Positions 7,864 through 16,597 of a stretch of DNA of 64,000 nucleotides are shown piece after piece. The stretch comes from an uncultured Clostridia bacterium (GTDB lineage: Bacteria > Bacillota > Clostridia > Oscillospirales > Acutalibacteraceae). The stretch's first letter is position 1; every line of letters starts with the position of its first letter. The position numbers were made by a program, and so were the translations under genes. The stretch is taken from assembly GCA_938034875.1 (NCBI GenBank), contig CALHND010000002.1:62001-126000 (forward strand). The letters are read 5' to 3'. The notes beneath the pieces were generated by a model. That model made no database searches and was not told the origin of the DNA. It saw only the letters and a list, made by a program, of their open reading frames with translations.

Positions 7864-8640
7864 ATGGACGAAAAAATTAGAGTACAAAAATTTATTGCCG
7901 ACTGTGGCATTACATCGCGCAGAAAAGCTGAGGAACTAATAGAAACACGCCATGTTAAAGTTAACGGCAGAATAGCAAAGATTGGTGATAAGGTTGACCC
8001 TTACAAAGATCTGGTTACAGTTCACGGAAAACCGGTGCACAATACATCTGAAAAAGTTTATATTGTAATGAACAAGCCGCGCGGATATCTTACATCGGTA
8101 ACCGATGACCGCGATAGAAAATGTGTTACTGACCTGACAAAAAGCATAAAAGAACGCATTTACCCCGTCGGTCGTCTGGATAAAGACAGCGAAGGCATGC
8201 TACTTATGACCAACGACGGTGAATTTGCAAATATGATGATGCATCCACGCAGCAAGGTAGGAAAAACATATCGCGTTACGGTGCGCGGAAAGGTAAGCGA
8301 AGAAACTTCTGCAAAGCTGATGAACGGTGTTGTGCTTGATGATGGTATAAAAACATTACCATGCGAGGTATATATAACTCAAAGAGACGAAGATCGCACC
8401 GTTCTTTCATTTGTTCTGTACGAAGGACGCAACAGACAAATAAGACGCATGTGCGATGCAGTCGGTTTGAGTGTAATCAGGCTTAAACGTACTGCTATCG
8501 GAACAATTAAGATGGGAATGCTTCAAACGGGAAAATGGCGTGAACTGACCGAAAAAGAGCTGACAAAACTGCGCTCCGAAGCGTTAAAAAGTGATAAAGA
8601 CGAAGAAGAACAGCCGAAAAAGAGAGGTAGCAGAAAATGA
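7864..8640 (+). CDS. rluB: Pseudouridine synthase, RluB/RsuA family
   Basis: A 258-residue enzyme with an S4 RNA-binding domain (residues 2-60, including RVQKFIADCGITSRRKAEELI) and a RsuA/RluB catalytic domain whose motif is GRLDKDSEG with the catalytic Asp106. It converts a uridine of 23S rRNA (position 2605 in E. coli RluB) to pseudouridine; the exact target is inferred from family. The lysine/glutamate-rich tail after residue 235 is typical. GGAGA lies just ahead of the ATG. The stop overlaps the next start (ATGA). Confidence 0.92.
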   Translation: MDEKIRVQKFIADCGITSRRKAEELIETRHVKVNGRIAKIGDKVDPYKDLVTVHGKPVHNTSEKVYIVMNKPRGYLTSVTDDRDRKCVTDLTKSIKERIYPVGRLDKDSEGMLLMTNDGEFANMMMHPRSKVGKTYRVTVRGKVSEETSAKLMNGVVLDDGIKTLPCEVYITQRDEDRTVLSFVLYEGRNRQIRRMCDAVGLSVIRLKRTAIGTIKMGMLQTGKWRELTEKELTKLRSEALKSDKDEEEQPKKRGSRK

Positions 8641-9023
8641 TACATGTTAGGCCGGCTTCAAGTGAAGAAATTGCAAAAATATATGGCGAGTCGACATTTG
8701 ACGGCGCTAACGCAATGATTGCCGACGACACCGAGACAGGCAAAACTGTCGGTCACTCCAAATTTTCGATTGTTGACGGAAACTTTACTGTTATTGACAT
8801 TACTCCAGCTGAAAAGGACATTTGGCTGTGTGACCTGATTGCACGCGCAACCATGAATTATGCTGTAAATAGAAGCATTCTTATGTGCTGTCTTGCAGAA
8901 ACAGCACCCAAACACGCATTCAAATTGCTTGGATATATTGAAAATGAAGAAGTCACCGAAATTAACATCATTCAATTGTTTACAGTGTGTAAAAATTGTG
9001 GGAAAAATGTCCAAAACACTTGA
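8637..9023 (+). CDS. Small GNAT-like protein of unknown substrate
   Basis: A 128-residue protein translationally coupled (4-base overlap) to the pseudouridine synthase. The pattern DLIARATMNYAVNRSI followed by FKLLGYIEN resembles the acetyl-CoA-binding helix and last strands of a GNAT acetyltransferase, but the protein is short and lacks a clear Q/RxxGxG loop, so it may be a shrunken or inactive relative. The C-terminus has a single CKNC, half of a zinc ribbon. Its coupling to rluB suggests a ribosome-related role, which is inference only. Confidence 0.6.
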   Translation: MIHVRPASSEEIAKIYGESTFDGANAMIADDTETGKTVGHSKFSIVDGNFTVIDITPAEKDIWLCDLIARATMNYAVNRSILMCCLAETAPKHAFKLLGYIENEEVTEINIIQLFTVCKNCGKNVQNT

Positions 9024-9048
9024 TTATATTTGGAATTTATAATATAAT
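9020..9048 (+). promoter_or_regulatory. Promoter of the biotin carboxyl-transfer cassette
   Basis: TTGATT, 17 bases, TATAAT. The -35 box overlaps the stop codon of the preceding gene. The start at 9115 has AGGAGG 9 bases upstream, so this operon should be strongly expressed on its own. Confidence 0.75.
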
Positions 9049-9114
9049 TCTATCTATATATTAAATTATTATAATGGGGTCAAAAGTGATTTCATTGTAC
9101 AGGAGGAATTTATA

Positions 9115-10383
9115 ATGGCTATGGAATATGCCGCAAACGGTATTCTAAAAGGTATATTCGACGATGGCAGCTTCACCGAGTTGGACAAGCTTATGGAGGA
9201 CTGCGAAGTTGTTACCGGATACGGCAGCATTAGCGGCTGCCCCTGTTACGCTTTTGTTCAGAATTCAGAAATTTCAGGCGGTGCTATGGGCTGCAAGCAG
9301 GCAAAAAAATTGCTTAGATTATATGAACTTGCCGAAAAAACCGGCTACCCCATAATCGGTGTTTACGATTCAAACGGAGGTCACATTGACGAGGGACTTT
9401 CTGCTATGCAGTCTTACTCAAAGCTGATCGCAAAAGCTGACCGTCTGTCAGGTGTAATTCCGCAGATAGCCGTTATTAAAGGTGCTTGCGGTGCATCTTC
9501 GGCAATTTGGGCTCTTTGCTCAGATATCGTTATTGCTGCAAAGGACGCACAGCTTTTCCTTGACAAATCAGGTGCTGACTCCGATGTAACCGAAAACGGC
9601 AATGCTCAAATAGTTGCTGATGATTTCAGTTCCGCTATGGAAATTGCAAAGAATCTTATTTGTGCTTTACCGTCAAACAACTTGTCAGTCGCACCCATTG
9701 GCGACATTTCATCAGAAACTTGCAATAGTAACTGCATGATCGCCAAAATTGCCGATGCAGGCAGCATAATATCAATTAACAAAAACGAAGATGACTCAGC
9801 TAAAACAGCTCTTGCTCGCTTAGGTGGCATGAGCGTTGGTATGATAACTGTTGACGGCACAATAAAAACTCGCGACAGCAAAAAGATGATTTCATTCCTT
9901 GGCTTGTGCGATGCTTATTCCATTCCTGTAATCACATTTGTTAACACTGATGGTTACTGCGCATGCTGCGGATCGCTAAAGGCTGCTGCCGCACTGACAA
10001 AAGCTTACGCTGATGCAACCACGGCTAAAATTTGCGTTATCAACGGAAAAGCATACGGTCCTGCATTCCTAACATTTGCAGGCAGTGCTTCAGGTGCAGA
10101 CGAAGTTATTGCAATTAACGGTTCTGTCATCTCCCCCATTGAGCCGGAAGCTGCAATGAATATTGTTTACAACAAACGCATACTAAACGGAGAGAATAAA
10201 GAAGCTCTTCTCAACGAATATATTGCAAACGAAGCTTCGGCACAAAAAGCAGCTGAAGGCGGATTTGTCTCAGACGTAATCAGTGAAGATGAGCTTGCAA
10301 ATAAGCTGCGTATCACACTCGATATGCTGATTTCAAAGCGGGTTTCTACACTTGATAAGAAACACGCTGTTACTATTCTGTAA
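9115..10383 (+). CDS. Carboxyl transferase subunit (MmdA/12S-like)
   Basis: A 422-residue member of the carboxyl-transferase superfamily of acyl-CoA carboxylases and decarboxylases, with two crotonase-like halves: SGCPCYAFVQNSEISGGAMG, then PIIGVYDSNGGHIDEG and KGACGASSA in the first; SIPVITFVNTDGYCACCG and GPAFLTFAGSASGADEVIA in the second. These regions normally hold the acyl-CoA and biotin sites. At 422 residues it is about 90 shorter than typical MmdA/PccB proteins and its oxyanion glycines are partly changed, so its acyl-CoA substrate is uncertain. It leads an operon with a biotin carrier and an OadA/PycB-type subunit. Confidence 0.85.
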   Translation: MAMEYAANGILKGIFDDGSFTELDKLMEDCEVVTGYGSISGCPCYAFVQNSEISGGAMGCKQAKKLLRLYELAEKTGYPIIGVYDSNGGHIDEGLSAMQSYSKLIAKADRLSGVIPQIAVIKGACGASSAIWALCSDIVIAAKDAQLFLDKSGADSDVTENGNAQIVADDFSSAMEIAKNLICALPSNNLSVAPIGDISSETCNSNCMIAKIADAGSIISINKNEDDSAKTALARLGGMSVGMITVDGTIKTRDSKKMISFLGLCDAYSIPVITFVNTDGYCACCGSLKAAAALTKAYADATTAKICVINGKAYGPAFLTFAGSASGADEVIAINGSVISPIEPEAAMNIVYNKRILNGENKEALLNEYIANEASAQKAAEGGFVSDVISEDELANKLRITLDMLISKRVSTLDKKHAVTIL

Positions 10384-10407
10384 ATTAACTGATTGGAGAG
10401 ATATAAA

Positions 10408-10818
10408 ATGAAACAGTTCAAAATTACCGTAAACGGAAAATCATATGATGTTGCTGTTGATGAGGTAGGTAGCACCGCCTCTGCACCTGTTGCCGCTCCT
10501 GCTGCACCTGCTGCTCCTGCTGCTCCTGCTGTTGCAGCTCCTGCTGCTCCGGCACCTGCTGCCGCACCTGCTCCTGCTGCAGCCCCCGCTGCTGCTTCAA
10601 CCGGCGCTGAAAAGGTTAACAGCCCGATGCCCGGAAACATTCTTGATATTAAAGTAAGTGTCGGCGATATTGTTAAAAACGGCGACACACTGCTTGTTCT
10701 TGAAGCTATGAAAATGGAAAACGAGATCAAAGCTCCCTGTGACGGTACTGTTGCCGGCGTCCATGTTAGCAAGGGCGACACTGTTGACTCGGGCGCACTG
10801 CTTGTTTCACTCAACTAA
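10408..10818 (+). CDS. Biotin carrier protein of the decarboxylase/transcarboxylase
   Basis: A 136-residue carrier. Residues 1-20 form a beta-rich head (MKQFKITVNGKSYDV), residues 26-65 are a flexible Ala-Pro linker, and residues 70-136 are a biotinyl domain with the modification motif EAMKMEN; Lys102 is the biotin attachment site. The start at 10408 has TTGGAGAG ahead of it. This matches the 1.3S subunit of transcarboxylase or the gamma/delta carrier of sodium-pump decarboxylases. It carries carboxybiotin between the two neighbouring catalytic subunits. Confidence 0.92.
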   Translation: MKQFKITVNGKSYDVAVDEVGSTASAPVAAPAAPAAPAAPAVAAPAAPAPAAAPAPAAAPAAASTGAEKVNSPMPGNILDIKVSVGDIVKNGDTLLVLEAMKMENEIKAPCDGTVAGVHVSKGDTVDSGALLVSLN

Positions 10819-10835
10819 TAATAAAGGAGATTGAC

Positions 10836-12233
10836 ATGGCTGCTGTAAAAATTACCGAAACCATTCTCCGTGACGCTCATCAGTCACTTATTGCTACCAG
10901 AATGTCTACCGAGCAAATGCTTCCCGTACTGGAAAAGCTCGATGACATCGGTTACTATTCTCTCGAATGCTGGGGTGGCGCTACCTATGACGCTTGTCTC
11001 CGCTTTCTTGACGAAGACCCATGGGAAAGACTGCGCATTATTCGCGAGCATTGCCCAAAAACAAAGCTGCAAATGCTTTTCCGCGGTCAAAATATGCTCG
11101 GCTACCGTCATTATGCTGACGATGTAGTTGAATACCTTGTTCAAAAATCAGTTGCAAACGGCATCGACATTCTGCGTATTTTTGACGCACTAAACGATCC
11201 GAGAAACTTGGCAACAGCAATAAATGCCGCTAAAAAGGAAAAGGCACATGTTCAGGCTGCTATTTCTTACACTACCGGCCCCGTATTCGACCTGGAATAT
11301 TATACAAAGTACGCAAAACAGCTTGAGGAAACAGGTGCTGACTCAATCTGCATCAAGGACATGGCAGGACTGCTTACTCCTTATGGTACGTACGACCTAG
11401 TAAAAGCTATAAAGGAAACCGTTAAGGTTCCGATTCAGGTTCATTCACATTACACATCCGGCCTTGCATCAATGGTTCTTATGAAAGCTATCGAAGCAGG
11501 CGCCGATATAGTTGATACTGCACTTTCTCCGTTGGCAATGGGCACATCTCACCCCGCAACCGAATCCATGGTTGCTGCTTTCAGCGGAACACAGTACGAC
11601 ACCGGTCTTGACATTGAAAAGCTCGATGAGATTTCGAAGCATTTTGCAGTGCTTAAGGAAGAATATCTTAAGAGCGGACTGCTCAGCACAAAAGTTATGG
11701 GCGTTGACGCAAAGGCTCTTATTTATCAGGTCCCGGGCGGCATGCTTTCCAACCTTGTTTCCCAGCTGAAGCAGGCAGGAAAAGAAGAAAAGCTGACCGA
11801 AGTTCTTGAAGAAGTTCCAAAGGTTCGCGCCGATTGCGGTTATCCTCCGCTTGTTACTCCGTCAAGCCAAATTGTCGGAACACAGGCTGTTTATAATGTT
11901 ATCATGGGCGAACGCTATAAAATGGTAACAAAAGAATTCAAAGGACTTGTCCGCGGCGAATATGGTCATACTCCACTGCCAATCGACGATGAATTCCGCA
12001 AAAAAATTATCGGCGATGACACTCCTATCGACTGCCGTCCCGCTGACCAAATTCAACCTGAGCTTGAAAAACTCAAAGAAGAGGTCAAACCATGGTCCGA
12101 ACAGGACGAGGATGTTCTGTCATATGCCCAATTCGGTCAGGTTGCCATCAAATTCTTTGAAAAGCGCAGAAATAAAAAACTGGGCCTTGATGGTGAACTG
12201 CTAGATATGGACAAAATGGTTCATCCGATGTAA
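10836..12233 (+). CDS. oadA: Oxaloacetate decarboxylase alpha / pyruvate carboxyltransferase (5S-like) subunit
   Basis: A 465-residue protein: HMGL-like TIM barrel (residues 1-270) followed by the conserved carboxylase domain. Visible signatures are ETILRDAHQSLIATRM, MLFRGQN, DIFRIFDALND-type ILRIFDALNDPRN, the carbamylated-lysine region CIKDMAGLL, and HSHYTSG with metal-binding histidines. It moves a carboxyl group between biotin and pyruvate/oxaloacetate. Its biotin domain is absent and supplied by the separate carrier just upstream, which explains its shorter length than fused OadA (about 590). No beta (ion pump) subunit is nearby. Confidence 0.92.
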   Translation: MAAVKITETILRDAHQSLIATRMSTEQMLPVLEKLDDIGYYSLECWGGATYDACLRFLDEDPWERLRIIREHCPKTKLQMLFRGQNMLGYRHYADDVVEYLVQKSVANGIDILRIFDALNDPRNLATAINAAKKEKAHVQAAISYTTGPVFDLEYYTKYAKQLEETGADSICIKDMAGLLTPYGTYDLVKAIKETVKVPIQVHSHYTSGLASMVLMKAIEAGADIVDTALSPLAMGTSHPATESMVAAFSGTQYDTGLDIEKLDEISKHFAVLKEEYLKSGLLSTKVMGVDAKALIYQVPGGMLSNLVSQLKQAGKEEKLTEVLEEVPKVRADCGYPPLVTPSSQIVGTQAVYNVIMGERYKMVTKEFKGLVRGEYGHTPLPIDDEFRKKIIGDDTPIDCRPADQIQPELEKLKEEVKPWSEQDEDVLSYAQFGQVAIKFFEKRRNKKLGLDGELLDMDKMVHPM

Positions 12234-12240
12234 AAAATGC

Positions 12241-12269
12241 TTGCATTTTGCTGTATCGTGTGATATCAT
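12241..12269 (+). promoter_or_regulatory. Promoter of secG
   Basis: TTGCAT, 17 bases, TATCAT, ending 45 bases before the secG start. Confidence 0.6.
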
Positions 12270-12314
12270 ATTATTCGCACATTAATGCGTATCCTTTTAA
12301 TGGAGGTTAAAATA

Positions 12315-12563
12315 ATGAATATTGCAGAAATAATTGTCGGTGTCCTTATTTTACTACTGGCTATCGTTATTATCGCTGCTATCCTTCTTCAAGAGGGACG
12401 CAGAGCAGGTATTAACGGCGCTATTTCCGGCGGCGCTGATACTTTCCTTTCTAAGAACAAAGCTCGTTCGGTAGATGCCTTTTTGTCCCGTTGGACAAAG
12501 GTAATCACCATCGTCTTTATGGTTCTTGTTGTTCTTGCATTTGTTCTCGCAATGATTAAATAA
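12315..12563 (+). CDS. secG: Preprotein translocase subunit SecG
   Basis: An 82-residue protein with two membrane helices (residues 3-21 and 56-78) joined by the conserved cytoplasmic loop LLQEGRRAGINGAISGGAD, diagnostic for SecG. It is the small helper subunit of the SecYEG export channel. TGGAGG lies upstream of the ATG at 12315; the longer frame from 12285 has no ribosome binding site. It is followed after about 50 bases by tRNA-Pro, an arrangement that may be co-transcribed. Confidence 0.93.
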   Translation: MNIAEIIVGVLILLLAIVIIAAILLQEGRRAGINGAISGGADTFLSKNKARSVDAFLSRWTKVITIVFMVLVVLAFVLAMIK

Positions 12564-12616
12564 TTTATTTCGAGAATTAATAGTTCCGCAGGCAGCAACA
12601 GCTGCCTGTGCGATAT

Positions 12617-12693
12617 CCGGGTGTAGCCCAGTTTGGTAGAGCGCTTGAATGGGGTTCAAGAGGCCGCAGGTTCGACTCCTGTCACTCGGACCA
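12617..12693 (+). tRNA. tRNA-Pro (anticodon GGG)
   Basis: A 77-base tRNA with acceptor arms CCGGGTG/CACTCGG (one G-T pair), anticodon stem CTTGA/TCAAG around the loop ATGGGGT (anticodon GGG, reading CCC and CCU), T-arm GGTTCGACTCC and encoded CCA. Confidence 0.93.
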
Positions 12694-12698
12694 GTCGA

Positions 12699-12739
12699 GA
12701 GCCTTGACACGCAATTCGCGTAGTTGAGGTTCTTTTTTT
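12699..12739 (+). terminator. Terminator behind tRNA-Pro
   Basis: GAGCCT pairs with AGGTTC and ACGC with GCGT inside, followed by seven T. It starts 5 bases after the tRNA CCA. Confidence 0.75.
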
Positions 12740-13646
12740 ATGTTTCTACCTCGCGCTTGAAGTTGTTTATGAACATTTACGCCACTTGAAAAGACCGCAG
12801 AAACGCGGTATTTTCTTTTATTTCAAGAGGTTTTAAGGGTTTTAGCACCTTTGATTTGCAACAATATTTGCTTAAAAAGCATAATAAAATCATAAAAAGC
12901 ATAAAAAATGTCACACAAAATGTCACACGCAATTCCAATTATATCAAGGCTTTATGGCATTTTAGCTTGGCGCATTTTATGCCTCAAAAGCAATAAGATG
13001 TACATAAAGCATATAAAAATTAGTACGAAAATTTACACAAAATTTATAGAAATCAATAGCCGCCCCACCCTCGTATAAGGAGAGTGGAGCGGTTTCGTTT
13101 TACTCGTTTGCGTCTTACACTTCTTAATCACTTTAAGTTATTTTGTTGTCCTTTCCGAAAATCATAGTCAGGAATATAAGTTGACTGCTGATGAGGTTTC
13201 TGAATGTTTTCTTGCATTGCTGCTCATTGTTCAATAATTCGTAAAGTATGTACTTATAGAAATTCTTGCAACAAGCGTAAAATTTTGAAAACAAACCGGG
13301 TATACTGATAGCGGAAGATGAGTGAGTGCAGTATTCTGAGTTTCAATTCAAGTATTAGAAACTGTCACTTCTACCTCATCATCTAATTTTTTTAAGCGTG
13401 AACAGACATAAAACGTATGCTTTATGTTTTTATCGACTTTTTCGCATGATATAATTTAAAGCCCTTGTTTTTTTGTAAATACTTCTATTCTTTCCAACAC
13501 AAACGCTCAATAAGTTATTTTCAGTAATATATAAAAAAACCGATAACGTCATATATTTGTGCTTTATTTAAGGCACAATATTATATGCTTGTAACACATC
13601 TTAACATAAGCAACAATACTGTAACCATATCTTAATAGTTTGTTTA
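12740..13646. other. Gene-free 0.9 kb stretch behind tRNA-Pro
   Basis: No reading frame of useful size is present on either strand. The left part (12860-12950) is rich in short direct repeats: AAAAAGCATAA occurs twice and ATGTCACACAAA/ATGTCACAC twice in tandem. At 13052-13094 there is a hairpin of CCGCCCCACCCTC against GAGAGTGGAGCGG (two mismatches) followed by TTTCGTTTT, possibly a leftover terminator. The position directly behind a tRNA gene fits the footprint of a lost or decayed integrated element, but no integrase fragment can be named. Confidence 0.4.
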
Positions 13647-13675
13647 TTGTTTATAGAATATAGAAATGCTATAAT
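13647..13675 (+). promoter_or_regulatory. Promoter of the deacetylase gene
   Basis: TTGTTT, 17 bases, TATAAT, about 30 bases before the start codon. Confidence 0.65.
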
Positions 13676-13706
13676 AATTTTAATACTTTAAATGCGGGGA
13701 ATTTTA

Positions 13707-14720
13707 ATGAAATCACTAAGAAAAATGGCTACATGTATTTTATTATGCGTCTTTTGCATCTGTTCATGTCAAACCAAACCTTTAAACACAGTAGATGGGA
13801 CGCCAATTGATTCCTCTCATGTATTATCATCAGGTTTATACGATGCAACATCAGCTGAAAATATTGATTCTATATCCTCTGAAATTTCAAGTAAAAACAA
13901 CTCAGGCAATTCATCAAAAACGCCAAAAAAAGACACTTCATCTAAGGCCTCGTCAAATAATCATGAAAGCAGTGCTTTCGTGTCTGATGTGACCTCTTCG
14001 TCGGCAATAATGAGCAGTAATGTTTCAAGTGATAATTTTTCGTCCGGATTAACACCGGCATCCAGTGAAACACCCAGCTCTAAGCCATCCAGCAGTGAAA
14101 GAAAATACATTGCTTTTACATTTGATGATGGTCCAAGTTCATCATACACAAAGAAAATTGTTGATAAACTGAGCTCATACGGCGGAGCCGGCACATTTTT
14201 TGTTGTAGGAGACCGACTGGGTTCCACTAACGGCGCAGCAATAAAATATGCGGTTGATAACGGTTGTGAAATTGGCATTCACGCTTATACTCACAAATAC
14301 AACTACAAAAATTGCAGTGACGAGGACTATAACGATGAACTTTCAAAGACTGCCGATGCTATTCATAAGTATCTTCCCGACTACAACATTACACTAATGA
14401 GACCTGTCGGTGGGTCTATTACTTCTCAACGTATTGCTTCCTGCCCATATTCAGTTATTAACTGGAATGTAGACTCAAATGACTGGAGATACAAAGGTAC
14501 AGGCAATAAAACAAAAAATGTTAACACTATTTATAATAACATAATATCCAGTGTTGATGATGGCGATATCATACTCATGCATGAAATTTACGAAAATTCT
14601 TACGATGCATTATGCAAGGCCGTTGACAAGCTGTACAAAGACGGATACCGATTTGTTACGGTAACAGAGTTAATCGGCAAAAGCAATATTAAGCCGGGTA
14701 AACTGTATAATCACGGTTAA
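13707..14720 (+). CDS. Polysaccharide deacetylase (NodB domain) lipoprotein
   Basis: A 337-residue surface protein. Residues 1-21 are a lipoprotein leader ending ICSC, with Cys21 as probable lipid anchor. Residues 30-130 are a Ser-rich low-complexity stalk. The NodB domain (133-325) has all catalytic motifs: TFDDGP (D140, D141), HAYTH (H192, H196), RPVGG, NVDSNDW and LMHE. Family members remove acetyl groups from peptidoglycan or other amino-sugar polymers at the cell surface. GGGGA precedes the ATG at 13707; an upstream ATG at 13692 overlaps that signal. The gene is monocistronic. Confidence 0.9.
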   Translation: MKSLRKMATCILLCVFCICSCQTKPLNTVDGTPIDSSHVLSSGLYDATSAENIDSISSEISSKNNSGNSSKTPKKDTSSKASSNNHESSAFVSDVTSSSAIMSSNVSSDNFSSGLTPASSETPSSKPSSSERKYIAFTFDDGPSSSYTKKIVDKLSSYGGAGTFFVVGDRLGSTNGAAIKYAVDNGCEIGIHAYTHKYNYKNCSDEDYNDELSKTADAIHKYLPDYNITLMRPVGGSITSQRIASCPYSVINWNVDSNDWRYKGTGNKTKNVNTIYNNIISSVDDGDIILMHEIYENSYDALCKAVDKLYKDGYRFVTVTELIGKSNIKPGKLYNHG

Positions 14721-14771
14721 TTGATAAAATAAGTATTAAATAATAATAGACTGGTATAAACCATAACAGAT

Positions 14772-14816
14772 AATCCCCCATGTGCAGTGATTTTACTACA
14801 CATGGGGGATTTTTTA
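14772..14816 (+). terminator. Terminator between the deacetylase and ireB
   Basis: AATCCCCCATGTG pairs with CACATGGGGGATT, followed by TTTTT on the plus strand. It separates convergent genes. Confidence 0.85.
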
Positions 14817-14856
14817 GTTATGTCTTAATATATTGCCTGACCAATATCAAATTGCA

Positions 14857-15102
14857 TTAGTCGCTTAAATACTCCTTGACAAGTATTTGCAGCATTTCAT
14901 CCCTATCAAGGCGTCGAATTAGCGTGCGCGCATTATGATATGTTGTAATATATGTTGGGTCCTCTGAAAGCAAATAGCCTACAATCTGATTAATTGGGTT
15001 ATACCCTTTCTCTTTTAGCGCATTGTAAACCAAAACCAGAGTTTTTCTGATTTCTCTTTCGCGCTCGTCGCCAAGCGAAAACTGAATGGTTTTATCCTGC
15101 AT
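14857..15102 (-). CDS. ireB: IreB family regulatory phosphoprotein (UPF0297)
   Basis: An 81-residue protein with the family core TIQFSLGDEREREIRKTL, GYNPINQIVGYLLSEDPTYIT and ARTLIRRLDRDE. In Enterococcus IreB is phosphorylated by the Ser/Thr kinase IreK and affects cephalosporin resistance; the threonines near the N-terminus (in DKTIQFS) are the expected phosphosites. I chose the ATG at 15102, with GAGG 8 bases before it, rather than the GTG nine bases upstream. In many Firmicutes it sits next to ruvX and alaS; here it stands alone behind gatB. Confidence 0.9.
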   Translation of the reverse strand: MQDKTIQFSLGDEREREIRKTLVLVYNALKEKGYNPINQIVGYLLSEDPTYITTYHNARTLIRRLDRDEMLQILVKEYLSD

Positions 15103-15181
15103 TATACTCACCTCTTAATTATAATTTACATCAAAAAGCCTTAAGATACAAGTACTTTTCAAAATTTTTACATTTAATTGT

Positions 15182-16597
15182 TCATTTTAGCAATTTGTAA
15201 ACGATTTTGTTGACTATTTGCGGCTCTGCTTTACCATCAAGATATTTCATCGTTTGGCCTATAATACTCCCAAATGCCTGTTTTTTTCCAGCACGCCAGT
15301 CGGAAACTGCCTTTTCATTTTGCGACATTACGTGGGTAACAGCATCAGAAATTATATTTTCATCGGTAATTTGAGCAAGACTGTTATTTTTAATGTATTC
15401 ATTAATGTCTATATCATTTGCATATGCAATGCTAATAATATCGCGAGAAGTTTTTCGGTTAATGGTACCATCTGCACAAAGGGAAATTATCATCGCAAGC
15501 TTTTGTGGTGTAAGGAATGATTTATTAAGTGCAATCCCCTGCTCATTTTGCTCACGCATAACATCGCAAATAACACGATTTGCCGCTTCTCTTTCATTGC
15601 CGCACAGCCGTGCCGTGTTTTCAAAAAAATCGGCAGTGTATTTATCGACTGTAAGTATTGACGCATCAGCATTTGACAGCCCGAAATCAGTTGTATAACG
15701 GCGCTGTTTTTCATGAGCAAGCTCCGGAAGTGCAGATTTAAGCCTATTTATTAGCTGACCATCAATTATCACCGGGGGCAGATTTGGTTCGGGAAAATAG
15801 CGATAATCCTCTGCCATCTCTTTGCTTCGCATTAATGTAGACACACCTTTTACATCGTCAAAACGGCGTGTTTGCTGTTCTATTATACCTCCGTCGGTTA
15901 GAATATGTATCTGGCGCTCGGTTTCATGACTAATTGCATGCGATACAGCCTTGAATGAGTTCAGATTTTTCATTTCTGTTCTTGTGCCAAGCGGTTCGCC
16001 ACACTTATGAACAGACAAATTAACATCTACACGCATTGACCCTTCCTGCATTTTGCAGTCGGACACTCCAAGATAGCTCATAGCAAGCCGCAGCGTTTCC
16101 AAAAAAGCAACCGTTTCTTCGGCAGTATGCATATCGGGCATGCTTACAACCTCTATCAGCGGAACCCCGGCTCGATTATAATCTACCTTTGTACCATCAC
16201 TGGAATGTATAAGTTTGCCTGCATCATCCTCAAGATGAATTTCACGTATTCTAACTGTTTTTTGTTCTTCTCCCACTGTAAAATCAAGCTTGCCATTTGT
16301 ACAAATCGGTGCATACAGCTGCGAAATTTGATATTGGTTAGGCATATCGGGGTAAAAATAATTTTTTCGATCCAATGAGGTAGGACTGTTTACATCACAG
16401 CCGAGGGCAAGTCCTGCTAATATAACATATTCAACTGCTCTGCGGTTAAGAACAGGTAATCCACCCGGAAGTCCTAAGCAAACAGGACAACAGCGTGTGT
16501 TTACAGCATCACCAAAGCTGTTTTTGCACGAACAAAACAGCTTTGTTTCGGTTGCCAGCTCAAAATGCACCTCAACACCGATTACCGCCTCATACAT
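15182..16597 (-). CDS. gatB: Asp-tRNA(Asn)/Glu-tRNA(Gln) amidotransferase subunit B
   Basis: A 471-residue subunit that binds the misacylated tRNA and activates it with ATP. It opens with the usual MYEAVIGVEVH, has the four zinc cysteines (CSC, then CCPVC), LDRKNYFYPDMP, and the C-terminal YqeY-like helical domain. The ATG at 16597 is preceded by AAGGAGG; the frame extends 21 codons further into gatA but those residues are not GatB-like. It overlaps gatA by 8 bases. Confidence 0.96.
   Translation of the reverse strand: MYEAVIGVEVHFELATETKLFCSCKNSFGDAVNTRCCPVCLGLPGGLPVLNRRAVEYVILAGLALGCDVNSPTSLDRKNYFYPDMPNQYQISQLYAPICTNGKLDFTVGEEQKTVRIREIHLEDDAGKLIHSSDGTKVDYNRAGVPLIEVVSMPDMHTAEETVAFLETLRLAMSYLGVSDCKMQEGSMRVDVNLSVHKCGEPLGTRTEMKNLNSFKAVSHAISHETERQIHILTDGGIIEQQTRRFDDVKGVSTLMRSKEMAEDYRYFPEPNLPPVIIDGQLINRLKSALPELAHEKQRRYTTDFGLSNADASILTVDKYTADFFENTARLCGNEREAANRVICDVMREQNEQGIALNKSFLTPQKLAMIISLCADGTINRKTSRDIISIAYANDIDINEYIKNNSLAQITDENIISDAVTHVMSQNEKAVSDWRAGKKQAFGSIIGQTMKYLDGKAEPQIVNKIVYKLLK

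Noticed and set aside
10167..10814. 215-codon reading frame antisense to the biotin carrier
   Set aside because: It is the mirror of the Ala-Pro linker (GC-rich repeats leave no stops) and covers two well-supported genes on the other strand.
9115..12233. Complete sodium-pumping oxaloacetate decarboxylase
   Set aside because: The membrane beta subunit and a true gamma subunit are absent; the following gene is secG.
12354..12710. 118-codon frame antisense to secG and tRNA-Pro
   Set aside because: It translates the tRNA backwards; both plus-strand features are certain.
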